A DNA stretch of 64,000 nucleotides from Taxillus chinensis (Eukaryota; Streptophyta; Magnoliopsida; Santalales; Loranthaceae). The notes under the pieces are model-generated. The model had not been told where the DNA came from. It saw only the letters and a list, made by a program, of their open reading frames with translations, and searched no databases. Below are positions 8,603-18,909 of this stretch, in pieces; position 1 is the first letter of the stretch; each line of letters begins with the position of its first letter. The position numbers and the translations under genes were made by a program. Where the stretch lies: NCBI GenBank assembly GCA_023512835.1, contig CM042087.1, positions 17,826,853 through 17,890,852 on the forward strand. The letters run 5' to 3'.

Positions 8603-10943
8603 ATGGCCGAAGAAAGCGGTATGCTTTTCAACACTCGCCTTAACTCCGGAGGTGCACAGGAGCCCATCCTGAATCGAAGCGGCGGTGAAAATGTCGATCC
8701 ACCACAACCCGCTGCTGCCACCGCTTCTCAACCACGGAGTTCCGGGTTTACTCTAACGAAACCGCCCAAATTCACACCTGAGCTTTTCTCCCAGGTGGAA
8801 AGCTCGCATGAAGATGTTTATGGTTTGCCATGATCATCTTATGTGGCCATGTCTTCATCAGGAGATTCCAATTCCGATGACTATCGGAGAACATGGCGTA
8901 AGGAGGCCAAAGACGATCTTGAACTTACCAACGATGAAAGAGCCTGGCGGTGCGCTAGTGAAAAGGCTCGGCTTATGTTACATCGTCCTTGGATTCCGAA
9001 GCTTTCCACGACGTCCAGGGCTGCACGACAAGAAAAGCGTTTGGGACAAACCGACAATCCTCTATGAGGGGAGTCGGTCCCGGATACGAGAATGTGATCT
9101 GTACTCTCAGACGAACTTTGAGAGTTTTAATCATAAACCGGGCGAATCACTTGAAAGCATCTATCGGAGATTCGGCAAGCTCATACTTGAACCGAAGACC
9201 GTCAATGAGCATTACTCTCAATCCCGGATCAATGACAAGTTCTTTCGCTCCTTGCCGGATCGCTACTACTCCAAACAACTCCAGATGCAATCGAGACAAA
9301 AGCGCGATATGTTCCCCTTGAAGAACTATATGGAGAGCTGCGGACTCACGAAGTCGGGTTTAAGTACTCGACAGAGATGAAAAAATAGCTCGGAAAGAAA
9401 AGGGGGTAGCTCTCAAAGCTACCGAATGTCTAAACATACTTGAGGAATGATGATACGGACGTATCCGACAATTCCGATTCGACGAGGAGGAGGAGATAGC
9501 CCTTCTTGTCAAATCCTTTGAGCGATTCCTACGGAAAAGCGAAAAGGGATCAGAAGACGCTCATCATCATCGTTCCAACGGAAGGAGCGACCGGAGTCCA
9601 GGTTCCCGGGAATGTTTCAACCGTGGGAAAACCGGTCACTGGGCCAAGGAATGCAGGTCCAAAGCAAAGGTGGCCGAGAAAAGTGACAAGGTAAATTCTC
9701 GCCGCTCCACCTCGGATAACGGCAAGAGCAAGAGAAAGGCGCTCGTGACAAAATACATGAGTGGCTCGGAAGAAGAGGAGGAATCCTCGGATGATGAGCC
9801 GACCATTAAGCCGAACGTCCGCCTCATGGCAAATCGAGGTACCTTCTATCTCTGAGCTCCTGAGTAAATTAGAATCTCTTACTATTGCATGTGATCATGA
9901 AAAGAATGAGAGACTAATAATAACTCAAATGTACAAAGATATGGAAAGTCGAATAAACGTCTCGAATTTACCATTAATAGACTCGAAAAGGACGTCGCCG
10001 ACTTCGGGGGAAAGGAAGCTTGGTATCATGATCTAAGAGCTGAAAATCATCTCTTAAATACCAATCTCTCAGGCCTAAAAGTTATAGTTAAAAGACTCGA
10101 AAATGAACTGGAACAGGAAAAGGAAATAAATCGTAAGTGGCTAAAATCCGGGGAAATAGCCTCTACCTTTAGGACCGATCCCGACGACATTCGAGTCAAA
10201 CCTGGTCTAGGTTCTGAACCATCAACCTCCATAGTTAAAGCCACCGAGTGTCCTCCGGATTTCACTCCTAAACTAACCAACTTATATCCTGTTAGTACAT
10301 CTAAACCGTTGGATGGTTTCATTTCAGGTGGCACCATAGTTTATGATTGTGGAACCGAGGTCATTCTTGCACTTCCCAAGCGGTAGCACCCGTAACTAAA
10401 GATGAAGGGAGGCGCTGCAGCTTAAAGCCAAAACCGTAGCACCCAAAAAGAAAGACAAGGCTAAGGCTGACGCATTTAGGGCCAAGAGCGCGTCACCCAA
10501 ACGTAATGGATTAGGCCACGTGGAACAGTAGAAAATCAGTAAAATCTAAGAGACCTGTATCCCCTGTTTGTACTTCACATTATAGTGTCTGTTCCATCCG
10601 TAGGGAAATGGGTCATTATCACTATGAATGTTGGAGTCTATCCGATAGCTGGCTTTGTAATCAATTTCAATCAAATAAAGATCAGTTTTATAAAAGGGGT
10701 TCTTCGAGCAAAACAAAATCTAAATCTAAAAGGAGTGTCTCTCCCAAGAAATCCCAAATAAAAGAAGCAACTGAAACTAACAAGTTAATGTCAACTTGGA
10801 AAGCTAAGAGTCCTAACAAAATCAAATCCGTAAATGTTGACAATATCTTGCTCACTCTAACCGCCCGAAACAAGTTTGGGCACCAAAAGTGTAAACCGTT
10901 GTCTTTCAGGAGCATCTCTGGAATGAATTGCCGGATCACTTGA
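8603..10943 (+). pseudogene. gag: S1 gag (Sirevirus-like), frameshifted
   Basis: The ATG at 8603 opens MAEESGMLFN and matches the S2 start at 61949. A conserved block FTLTKPPKFTPELFSQ follows. A frame change near 8800-8830 leads to a long frame to 9380 with VWDKPTILYEGS and NFESFNHKPGESLESIYRRF, typical of copia gag (UBN2 type). A zinc knuckle at 9613-9654 reads CFNRGKTGHWAKEC, so its second Cys is Arg (9622-9624). A charged, probably coiled-coil region (9760-10140) and a second knuckle-like GHYHYECWS (about 10610-10640) follow. Gag forms the particle and binds RNA. Several shifts make this copy inactive. Confidence 0.85.
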
Positions 10944-11255
10944 AGTTAAAGATAAATCAAAGCAAGTGGATCCTTGATAGTGGATGCTCCGGACATATGA
11001 CGGGTGACCAGACTCTACTTGTAGAAGTTAATGATAAACAAGGTCCATCCGTCTCATATGGCGACAACAACAAAAGGTAAGACTGTCGGGTATGGCACTT
11101 TAACTAACGGCCGTGTATCAATCACTAAAGTTGCACTAGTCGAAGGTTTAAAGCATAATTTGCTAAGTGTCGGTAAACTATGTGACAAAGGATTTACTGT
11201 TTCCTTTTTGTCCAACACCTGTACGGTAAGAGAAAACTTATCCAGGAGATGTTAA
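10944..11255 (+). pseudogene. S1 aspartic protease
   Basis: WILDSGCSGHMTG, with the catalytic Asp-Ser-Gly at 10976-10984, is the standard copia protease active site. Downstream are VGYGTLTNGRVSI and LKHNLLSVGKLCDKGF, the usual continuation before the integrase zinc region. A frame change near 11050 splits the domain. The protease would cut the Gag-Pol polyprotein. Confidence 0.85.
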
Positions 11256-12210
11256 GTTATCCGGATCAAGAGATGGGGACATATACTCGGTGGTCTTAAG
11301 AAATAATTCTTCGACCCTGTATGTTTCCTCACGAAAGCAACAGATGAAGATAGTTGGTTATGGCACAAGCGATGCGCACATTTGAACTTTAAGACTTTAT
11401 CTAAATTAGCATCACTTGATCTTGTCACTTGGTCTACCCAAACTCAAGTTCTCCAGAGACACTCTCTGTCGAGAATGCCAACTTGGTAAACAGACCAAAC
11501 ACGGCTTTAAGAGCAAATCGGTTAACTCAATAATCGCTCCTCTCGCAACTTCTTCATATGGACCTATGTGGTCCTATATCTGTTTCATCACTAGCTGAGT
11601 GCGAGATATACCCTTGTGGTTATCGATGATTTCACCAGATACACATGGGTGATGTTCCTGAAATCAAAGGATCAAACTTTTGAACATCTTGTAGATCTCT
11701 TCAACTGGATAAGCAACTCACAAGGACTGAGCATTAAATGCATCAGGAGTGATCATGGTACAAATTTGATTTTTCCGAAATGAGATCATATTGTTCGAAC
11801 AGGGCATACAAGATGACTTTTCTGCGCCCAGAACCCCACAACAAAATGGGGTAGGCGAGCGCAAGAATCGAACTTTAGTTGAAGCTGGTAGATCCATGTT
11901 AGCAGGGGCAATGCTTCCTCTCGCTCTATGGGCTGAAGCTGTGTCCACTGCCGCTATGTTCAAAACGGAACTCTAATAAATAAATCTACCATGAAAACAC
12001 CCTATGAGATGTGGAGAGGTCGAAAACCTTCAATTTCACATTTCGAGCTTTCGGATGTACTTGCTATATACCTGATCAATGGCAAAGAGACCCGGAATAA
12101 ATTTGAACCAAAAACGATGATGGGATTTTTGTCGGGTACTCACTTCATAGCAAGGCTTATCGGGTCTTCAATAGAAAACTTTTTAAAGTTGAAGAATCTA
12201 TCCATGTAAC
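11256..12210 (+). pseudogene. S1 integrase, frame-broken
   Basis: A pre-integrase zinc region (LWHKRCAHLNFKTLSKLA, then CRECQLGKQTKHGF) is followed by the core. The catalytic residues are visible in VIDDFTRYTWV, RSDHGT and QQNGVGERKNR, spread over several frames. Downstream are LALWAEAVSTA and KTPYEMWRGRKPS, common to copia integrases. A stop at about 11597 and several shifts make it non-functional. The fold and order place it before the RT, as expected for Ty1/copia. Confidence 0.85.
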
Positions 12211-12400
12211 CTTTGATGAAGCTAATCTCGATTGGTCAAAAGTCGGTCCTTCAAATTCTAATCGCAGGTCATAAACAAACGTCGATTACTCAAAGTTTAT
12301 GAATATTCCTGCTACACATCCTGACCGGTATCCTGACCAACCACGTGGCATCCGCGAAACACAACGGAATTTTATGGATGATGCTACGGATGACTCGGAC

Positions 12401-12460
12401 TCCGGACTACCACTTAGCTCCGGACTACCACTTAGCTCCGGACTACCACTTAGCTCCGGA
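12401..12460 (+). repeat. In-frame 18-base tandem repeat in the integrase-RT linker
   Basis: Three copies of TCCGGACTACCACTTAGC plus a partial one encode repeated SGLPLS. S2 has a single copy at the matching place (about 58140). Because the unit is a multiple of three, the expansion keeps the frame of this unstructured linker. Confidence 0.85.
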
Positions 12461-12710
12461 CAAACTCCTGCGGATACACAAAATTCAGGAGCACTTTCAA
12501 GTCCGTCCGGACTAGTTAACACCGAAAGAAACAGTGTTGAAGAACCAATCAGTTCATCCGTACCTCTAAATACGGAAACATCTACTCCAGGACGAAGCCC
12601 AACCAGTTGATACAACTGAACCACCCAATCTGGAAGAGCTTCAAATTGTTCAAGGACAACCAACACACGCACGGAATTATAGATGGACTCGAAACCATCC
12701 CTCGGATCAA

Positions 12711-13700
12711 GTGATTGGTGATCCTACTGTTGGTGTAAGAACAAGAGCAGCCACCTCAAACATGAGTCTTCACTCATGCTTTCTATCTCAAATAGAACCA
12801 AAGGTGGTAGATGAAGCTCTTCAGGATTCAAACTGGATAGAAGCCATGCAAGAAGAACTGAATCAATTTAAGAGAAATAATGTGTGGACCTTAGTACCAA
12901 GGCCTAAGTCTCAGCAAGTCATTGGCGTTAAATGGGTGTTCCGGAACAAACTTGATACGGATGGAATAGTAATCCGGAACAAAGCCAGACCGGTAGCCAA
13001 AGGATATCGTCAAGAAGAGGGAATAGATTATGATGAAACCTTTGCTCCGGTCGCAAGACTTGAGGCAATCCGAATGTTTCAGGCGTATGCTTCATATGAA
13101 AACTTCATAGTTTATCAAATGGACGTTAAGAGCGCATTCCTGAATGGAGACCTTGAAGAGGAGGTGTATGTTGAACAACCTCCCGGCTTCATTGAACCTA
13201 AGGCAGGACATCTTGTCTACAAACTTCGAAAGCTCTATATGGTTTGAAGCAAGCTCCCGAGCCTGGTACGACACACTCGTCGAATTCCTACTTGCTCATA
13301 ACTTCCAAAAAGGGAAGATAGATACCACCCTATTTCTACGACAAGAGAAAGGACACACTCGATCGTACAAATATACGTGGACGATATCATTTTCGGATCA
13401 ACAAATCCGAAGCTTTGTGAAGAGTTTGCTAAGTTGATGACAGGCAAGTTTGAAATGAGCATGATGGGAGAACTGTCCTACTTCCTTGGAATTGAAGTCA
13501 AACAATTAAAGGAAGGAATCTTTATCAATCAGGCTAAGTACACTCGCGATCTTATTAAGAAGTTTGGTATGGAAGGTTCATCTCCCGTCAAAACTCCAAT
13601 GCCTGTCGGTGCCAAGTTAGATCCGGATATGGACGGCATATCGGTAAATGTGACTGACTACGGGGGGATGATCGGATCCTTGCTCTATCTTACGACAAGT
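12711..13700 (+). pseudogene. S1 reverse transcriptase, frameshifted
   Basis: A long frame (12711-13247) begins the RT with [37 protein letters not shown] and [19 protein letters not shown], the standard copia palm motifs. After a one-base problem near 13235-13380, a second frame continues from YVDDIIFGS. The catalytic Asp pair is intact (YVDD at 13374-13385). Downstream are YFLGIEVKQ and SRPDIMFATCICARYQ. RT copies element RNA to cDNA. The motif wording is that of Sireviruses. Only a few lesions break it, in line with a young insertion. Confidence 0.9.
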
Positions 13701-14322
13701 CGCCCGGACATTATGTTTGCAACTTGCATTTGTGCACGATATCAGGCGAATCCCAAGGAGTCACATATGCTTCATGTAAAACGGATCTTAAGGTATCTCA
13801 AAGGGACGATGAATTTGGGACTCTGGTACCCAAAGGAGTCCAACTTCACCTTATCAGGGTACTCGATGCGGACTTCACTGGATGTCGCATCGACAGGAAA
13901 AGCACAAGCGGTACGTGTCGGTTTCTTGGAAATAGATTGATCTCATGGTTTAGTAAGAAGCGAATTCCGTATCAACCTCTCCCGCTGAGGCGGAATATAT
14001 CGTCCTTTGGAAGTTCTTGCCCGACGGCTACTTTGGATGCAAAGTCAACTTACCGACTACGGATTCAACATGTCCTCTATTCCACTTTACTATGACAACA
14101 CTAGTGCAATTGCCATCAGCAACAATCCTGTCATGCATCCTAAGACGAAGCACATTGAGGTCAGGTATCACTTCATACGCGATCATGTTCTTAAAAAGCA
14201 TATTTCACTGGAACATGTTGCCACCTGAAGATCAATTAGCAGACATATTTACAAAGCCCCTCCCCGATGCGAGGTTTTCTGAACTACTCTTCCAACTAGG
14301 TATGCTCGACTTCTCTGCATAG
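13701..14322 (+). pseudogene. S1 RNase H and pol C-terminus
   Basis: After HMLHVKRILRYLKGTMNLGL, the RNase H region reads DADFTGCRIDRKSTSGTCRF in a shifted frame, then an AEY-type motif region that is frame-broken near 13975-14010. The end reads YDNTSAIAISNNPVMHPKTKHIEVRYHF in pieces and EDQLADIFTKPLPDARFSEL, closing at the TAG at 14320-14322. RNase H removes template RNA during cDNA synthesis. Confidence 0.88.
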
Positions 14323-15995
14323 TTTCTCATTTAAATTTCACAACAAGATATTCTCTCACAAACCATGCATTGTATGTTTACCGAAAGTAGTAGAAACTCA
14401 CCGACCGCATTGCTGATCATACTTACCGACTCCACGGTTCCATGTTTCGATGTTAATCTCAACCTCATATTGGGAGGATGCTTGCGTTTCCCGATCAAGT
14501 CGTTTAAAGCTAACATAATTACGGTTTATATGATTTACCACAATCGGATTCATGATCTTCATATCCATTAATCACCACATGATCAAAGCATGTTCATTTA
14601 GATTACTCTATTAACGTGCATAGTTGAAGGAGTGAAATGGGCTCGCTTGGAATGCCTGGTGGATGAATACACAAACGCATTCGATCAGCTTCAAAGTATA
14701 GTTTTCTAATATGATAGACGGTCTTTGAACTACAAATTGGAACGGTCAACCGAGAGGATTGCACAATCTACGGGGAGAAAATGCTTTATATTTTATTCAA
14801 GAATACCCCCCGTATATGTCTCATGACCTTTTTCCTTGACTGTCTATCTGAGGGGGAGCTTTTCATTGAGAGGATTAAATGATCTACGGGGGAGCAGCAA
14901 TGAACCCCTAATATGTCTCGGATTCTCCCTCCTCTGCGCTATTACTTCCGGATCTGACTGGACATGCTGTTTTAAATCGGACAAGTGGCATGTGTGGATG
15001 TATGTTCTTCCTTCAACCATGCATTTTAATCGATTAATCATCTGCATTCTTTTGACATGTGTTCATCTTTTCATCTCACACTCATGAATCCTACTAAAGC
15101 CAAATCATTTGACCTTTAATTAATCTTAGCTACGCTGTTCAAAGAAGACGGTTTCGCTTATGTTGACCTATATGAACCTGTGTATTGCTATCCGACATAT
15201 GCCCCGACTCGGTAATATTGATCAAGTTCACATTGCGTACGTCTACTACATTCTTAGCCATGCATGAGTTCTGTTTCTTATTAGTTCGGATTATGTTGTT
15301 CTTCATTGATTATCTTCTCTAATCCGTACTAATCTTTGCCTGTTAAGCTTTTGTATTTTCAGTATATTTTTATTTAGCTACGGGTTCAGATTTTCTTTGC
15401 AATGTATTGATAAATCCAGTCCATAGTCTCGGATTTGAAGTGTTGTGGTACTTCTCTTCTCTTCGACTTATTGACCGCAAAGGAATCTACTCTACATTCT
15501 CACCAAACTCTGTTTACGACGGACAAGGTCTATTATTCATCCGGATACTCTTTCACGAATATTATTCACTCCGGATGAGTGTCGGCTCTTTCCTCCGGAC
15601 TCCCGACTTTGTTCAATTGTGACAATCCACGTATACTCATATGTCGCATGCTTTTGAGGAGGAATAATGATGATTCATTAAATGCCTATCTCGGGTTGCA
15701 CACACACTTCTCCGGGATCGTAACCAGTTGTCATCGCTACTTGGTCATGCGGTCTCCACGACATCGTTTTATTCGGAGACGCCTCGATATCCGGACAAAT
15801 GACATCGGCATGTCGCGCGGGTCCCCACCTCACTCCCACATTCCTAGACCCGCCGACATTTGCGGACTCGGTCTTATATGTTCGGATCATTCTGCGAAGC
15901 ACGAGTATTGCTTACTTCAAATCCCTAACCCTCTCGTTGCTCCTTCTACTTGTCAAGACCTCACCTTTCCTCTTTTCCTTCTCATCAAATCTGCA
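14323..15995 (+). other. S1 spacer with repeated PPT-like purine tracts
   Basis: No gene is recognisable here. Three purine-rich tracts occur: ACGGGGAGAAAATGC (14769 on), GAGGGGGAGCTTTTC (14850 on) and ACGGGGGAGCAGC (14884 on). Two sit in a repeated context, GAGGATT..ATCTACGGGG. S2 has the same three tracts on the minus strand (about 55698, 55735, 55815). Clustered PPT-like repeats downstream of pol are a known Sirevirus trait. Confidence 0.6.
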
Positions 15996-18766
15996 ATGGC
16001 ACCCAGAATCTTTCTTTCCGGCGTTAATCCTGGCCATCTAGTTGATTGGAATGCTGTTTCTAATCCTCCGGATTGGTTTCACCATCTTCGCCCTCTTCTT
16101 GAAGCCTCGCACATACTCAACCTGGTCTCCAATCCCATCGATCTTTTTATCGATGACATTCTTGAGTATTACCAACGGATTCGCTGCACTACCGATTCCA
16201 TAACCTCTCATGTCCGCGGCGAATCCATCATCATCACTCCGGCTGTTCTCCGCGCCGCTCTTCACCTTCCTCTTGGTGAACCACGGCGTCCGGATGCCGA
16301 ACCGATGGCGGCTTCTATGGGGTGCACATCCAAAGGGAAGGAATACAAGGTGAAATCCTTCCAGGGTCGCTATCGATGTATGGCGACTATTCTCGATCGA
16401 TGCCTCCTGGCTCGCACATCAGCCCCTGGACTCGGTTCCGTACGATCTTCTACCTGGCCATGTACGGCGTCTTTGAAGGTCTTCCAATGGATTGGGGGAT
16501 GTTCTTATTTCGTTTGCTGCAGAATGGTCACAAAAACCATTCCTTCGGGCGCATCCTCAGCCTGGTCTTCCGGCATCTTCGTCCGGACCATTTCGCCCAA
16601 GTTGATGGTGTCTCGTTTCCCTCGGCTCTTTACCTTCGTCATCTTACGCCGGACGGGAGCATGACCGCTCGCAGACCCAATGTAGCACTCCGCGTTCTCC
16701 CTGCCCCTGGAACAACAAGGCGGCTACGTTGGTGACCCCTCCGACGCCCAAGCCCCCGAGGTCGGTTACGTACACCGATCCTCCCGGATTCGGTCCGTAG
16801 GCTGCGCCCTCCCACTCACGGGCCTCCCGGCCCGGCGTCCGTGCTGAACCGTCCGAGGTTGCGGGGCCCTCTCGGCGCGGTGCGTCGAGAGCTGTTTCCT
16901 CGGCCCCCTCTGCTGCGATGTCCCCACTCCCTCCACATCCGCTATAGCCGCTGCGGTTGATACCGGCGTTGCCGCCTCGCCACCGCTGATGTCCCGGCCG
17001 CTTCTCCCGAAGCCCCCTTGCCTCCTCTACCTCAACCCCGAGATTACCTTGACCATCTCTCCGCCGTCACCTTAACGGATCTCTGGCTCCGTTTCAGCCC
17101 TAGCCCACACCTCCTCCATTCCTGACAACGATCTCCGGGTGTTTTACACACGCAATACCCAATCCCCGGAGACTATGATCATCCGGAATCTGGACCACGG
17201 CTTTCTTACGCCGGCCGCCATTCCCGATGTGTCGTTCCCTACACCCTCAGGCCCGGCCCCTGCTACCCGAAGTCCTTCTCCTGCTAAGGCTGGGCCCTCT
17301 TCTCCTGCCGCCGCGATTCCCGTAGTTGACTTGTCCGGTCAAAGCGGGTCTCTTGCTCCGGATGCCTCCAATGCTCCGGATGCCTCCGAAGCTCCGGATG
17401 CCTCGATGCTCCGGATGCTCCTGCTTCTTCTTGCTCCTCCTGCGGACTCCTCCGCCCACCGCACTCCTGCTCCTGTTCATGCGGGGGAGTCCTCCAAAGC
17501 TCCGAGTTAGCCCTTGGGCGTACCTCTTTGGCACGGTCCACTCCGATGCTGTGCTTTCCGCTCGCCTGGGACCGCCATGCTCACGCTCAAAGCGCCCGAT
17601 TTCCGCCATCGTCGCCAAAGTTGATGCCCTCGGCGCCCAACTACTCTCCGCCCTCACCGACTCCTCCACTTCCATTGAGCAGAAAATGGATCTTGTCGCC
17701 ACCTCCGTTCATTCACTCTCTACTTCCTTCGCGGATCTGGCGCATACGATGGCTCGTCCTCCCGTTGCTTCCCGGCGATCCGCCAAACCGGGGGAGAAAG
17801 TGTCATCCGATCCATCTACTCCTTCGCCCCACAACCATCTTCCCGGACCGAGAAGCGGCCTGCCACTTCGGTGCTTCAGGGAGTTCAAATTCCCAAACGA
17901 AGCCGCTTCTCTCAACCTAGCTCCTCTACCGCACCTCCGGCTCCTCCTCCATCCTCTTCATCCGCAGCTGGTACCTTCCTCCCATCCTATGCGGAGTTTG
18001 ACCCGTCCGATGCGGATGGAAGCTTGCGCAAGGCAATGAAGGCCTATCTTGCGTCGTCTGCCGAGAGAAGATGTCTTTCTGAAATGTATCCTTTCTCTCC
18101 ATCCGACATTCGGACTCTTTGTTCGGAGAAAGGACTCTTTACTACGAAGAAGACATTGATAACTTCTCGAGAGTCGCTAAAATGGAGATGAGGCTGTTTC
18201 CATCTCTTTACGAAGATGGGCACTTGTTTGAAGTTCTGCCATGTTGGAATGAGGGCTATCTTCCCAGGTGTGGAGTTAATTCAGACTTACATCGACGGAA
18301 CTCGCTGAAGATAGCAAGCCATGGAAAACTCTCTCAACCATCCTCATTCCGTACCGGATCATGTCGCCACACTTCATGATGGCTGTCTTCATGATTCAAT
18401 CCAAGCAGATGATTCTCATTGATTCTCATCAGATTGTGGAGCACTTCGTTAGGAAGAATCAATGGGAACCTCTCGTGTCTCGACTAACCGAAGCCGTGAA
18501 GAAAGCCGGGCTATATGAAGAGTTGGGTATCACACCCCTGCGCTCTCTTGAGAAACTCAAGGCGACATTCCGGGGCAAGAAGCAAGTGCCACAACAACTG
18601 GATGGAGATAGGCTGCGGAGCCTTTGTTTGTCATTTCATCAAATCGTTCTTAACTGTGGACAAACATTGGAGCCAACACTCCACCTTTACGATGCGGCAG
18701 ACAATGGAGCTAAGAGAGAAGGCAAGAACTATGATCTTCAAGTATAGTAAGCCTTATGTACCTTAG
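15996..18766 (+). pseudogene. S1 extra gene: plant-transposon-type domain, linker and Ulp1-like peptidase
   Basis: The ATG at 15996 (MAPRIFLSGVNPGH) is chosen because S2 has the same start at 54604. Part 1 (about 15996-16735) has HVRGESIIITPAVLRAALHL, YRCMATILDRCLLARTSA and, after a shift near 16420, YGVFEGLPMDWGMFLFRLL. This resembles the putative plant transposon protein domain found in many plant retroelements. Part 2 (about 16736-17870) is Pro/Ser/Ala-rich with an APDAS repeat, a SSIPDNDLRVFYTRNTQSP block and a helical segment (SIEQKMDLVATSVHSL). Part 3 (about 17871-18766) is a Ulp1-like cysteine peptidase. It lies where Sireviruses often carry an env-like gene. Several frameshifts make it inactive. 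Confidence 0.7.
17871..18766 (+). other. Ulp1/C48-like cysteine peptidase domain of S1 extra gene
   Basis: The candidate catalytic His is in SPHFMMAVF (18370-18372). The Asp lies 17 residues later in ILIDSHQ (18421-18423). Gln 18595-18597 lies six residues before Cys 18614-18616 in GCGAFVCHFIK, with a one-base shift between them. In yeast Ulp1, His514-Asp531 and Gln574-Cys580 have the same two spacings. The block before the His (STILIPYRI) fits the Ulp1 strand preceding it. Ulp1 enzymes process SUMO-type proteins; the substrate here is unknown. A deubiquitinase-like or self-cleaving role is equally possible. The usual Trp after the His is Phe. Confidence 0.65.
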
Positions 18767-18896
18767 TGAAAAATCTGTATTAAGGCTGATTTGTATTTAG
18801 TTGCTGATCAATGAAATTGGTTGTGTTGTGTATTCTGTATGATATTCGTTTGCATCGCTTACCAGATCAGATTACAAAGGGTTTAGGCATATCCAT

Positions 18897-18909
18897 AATT
18901 GGGGGAGAT
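18897..18909 (+). promoter_or_regulatory. S1 polypurine tract
   Basis: AATTGGGGGAGAT directly precedes the 3' LTR. S2 has the same tract on the minus strand at 51766-51780. Confidence 0.85.

Noticed and set aside
15579..15995. An upstream extension of the S1 extra gene reading frame
   Set aside because: The frame is open to 15579, but S2 has no matching extension and both copies share the MAPRI start at 15996 and 54604.
15996..18766. The S extra gene as an envelope (env-like) gene
   Set aside because: Its position fits, but I see no signal peptide, no transmembrane segments and no furin-like site, whereas the C-terminal part fits a cysteine peptidase better.
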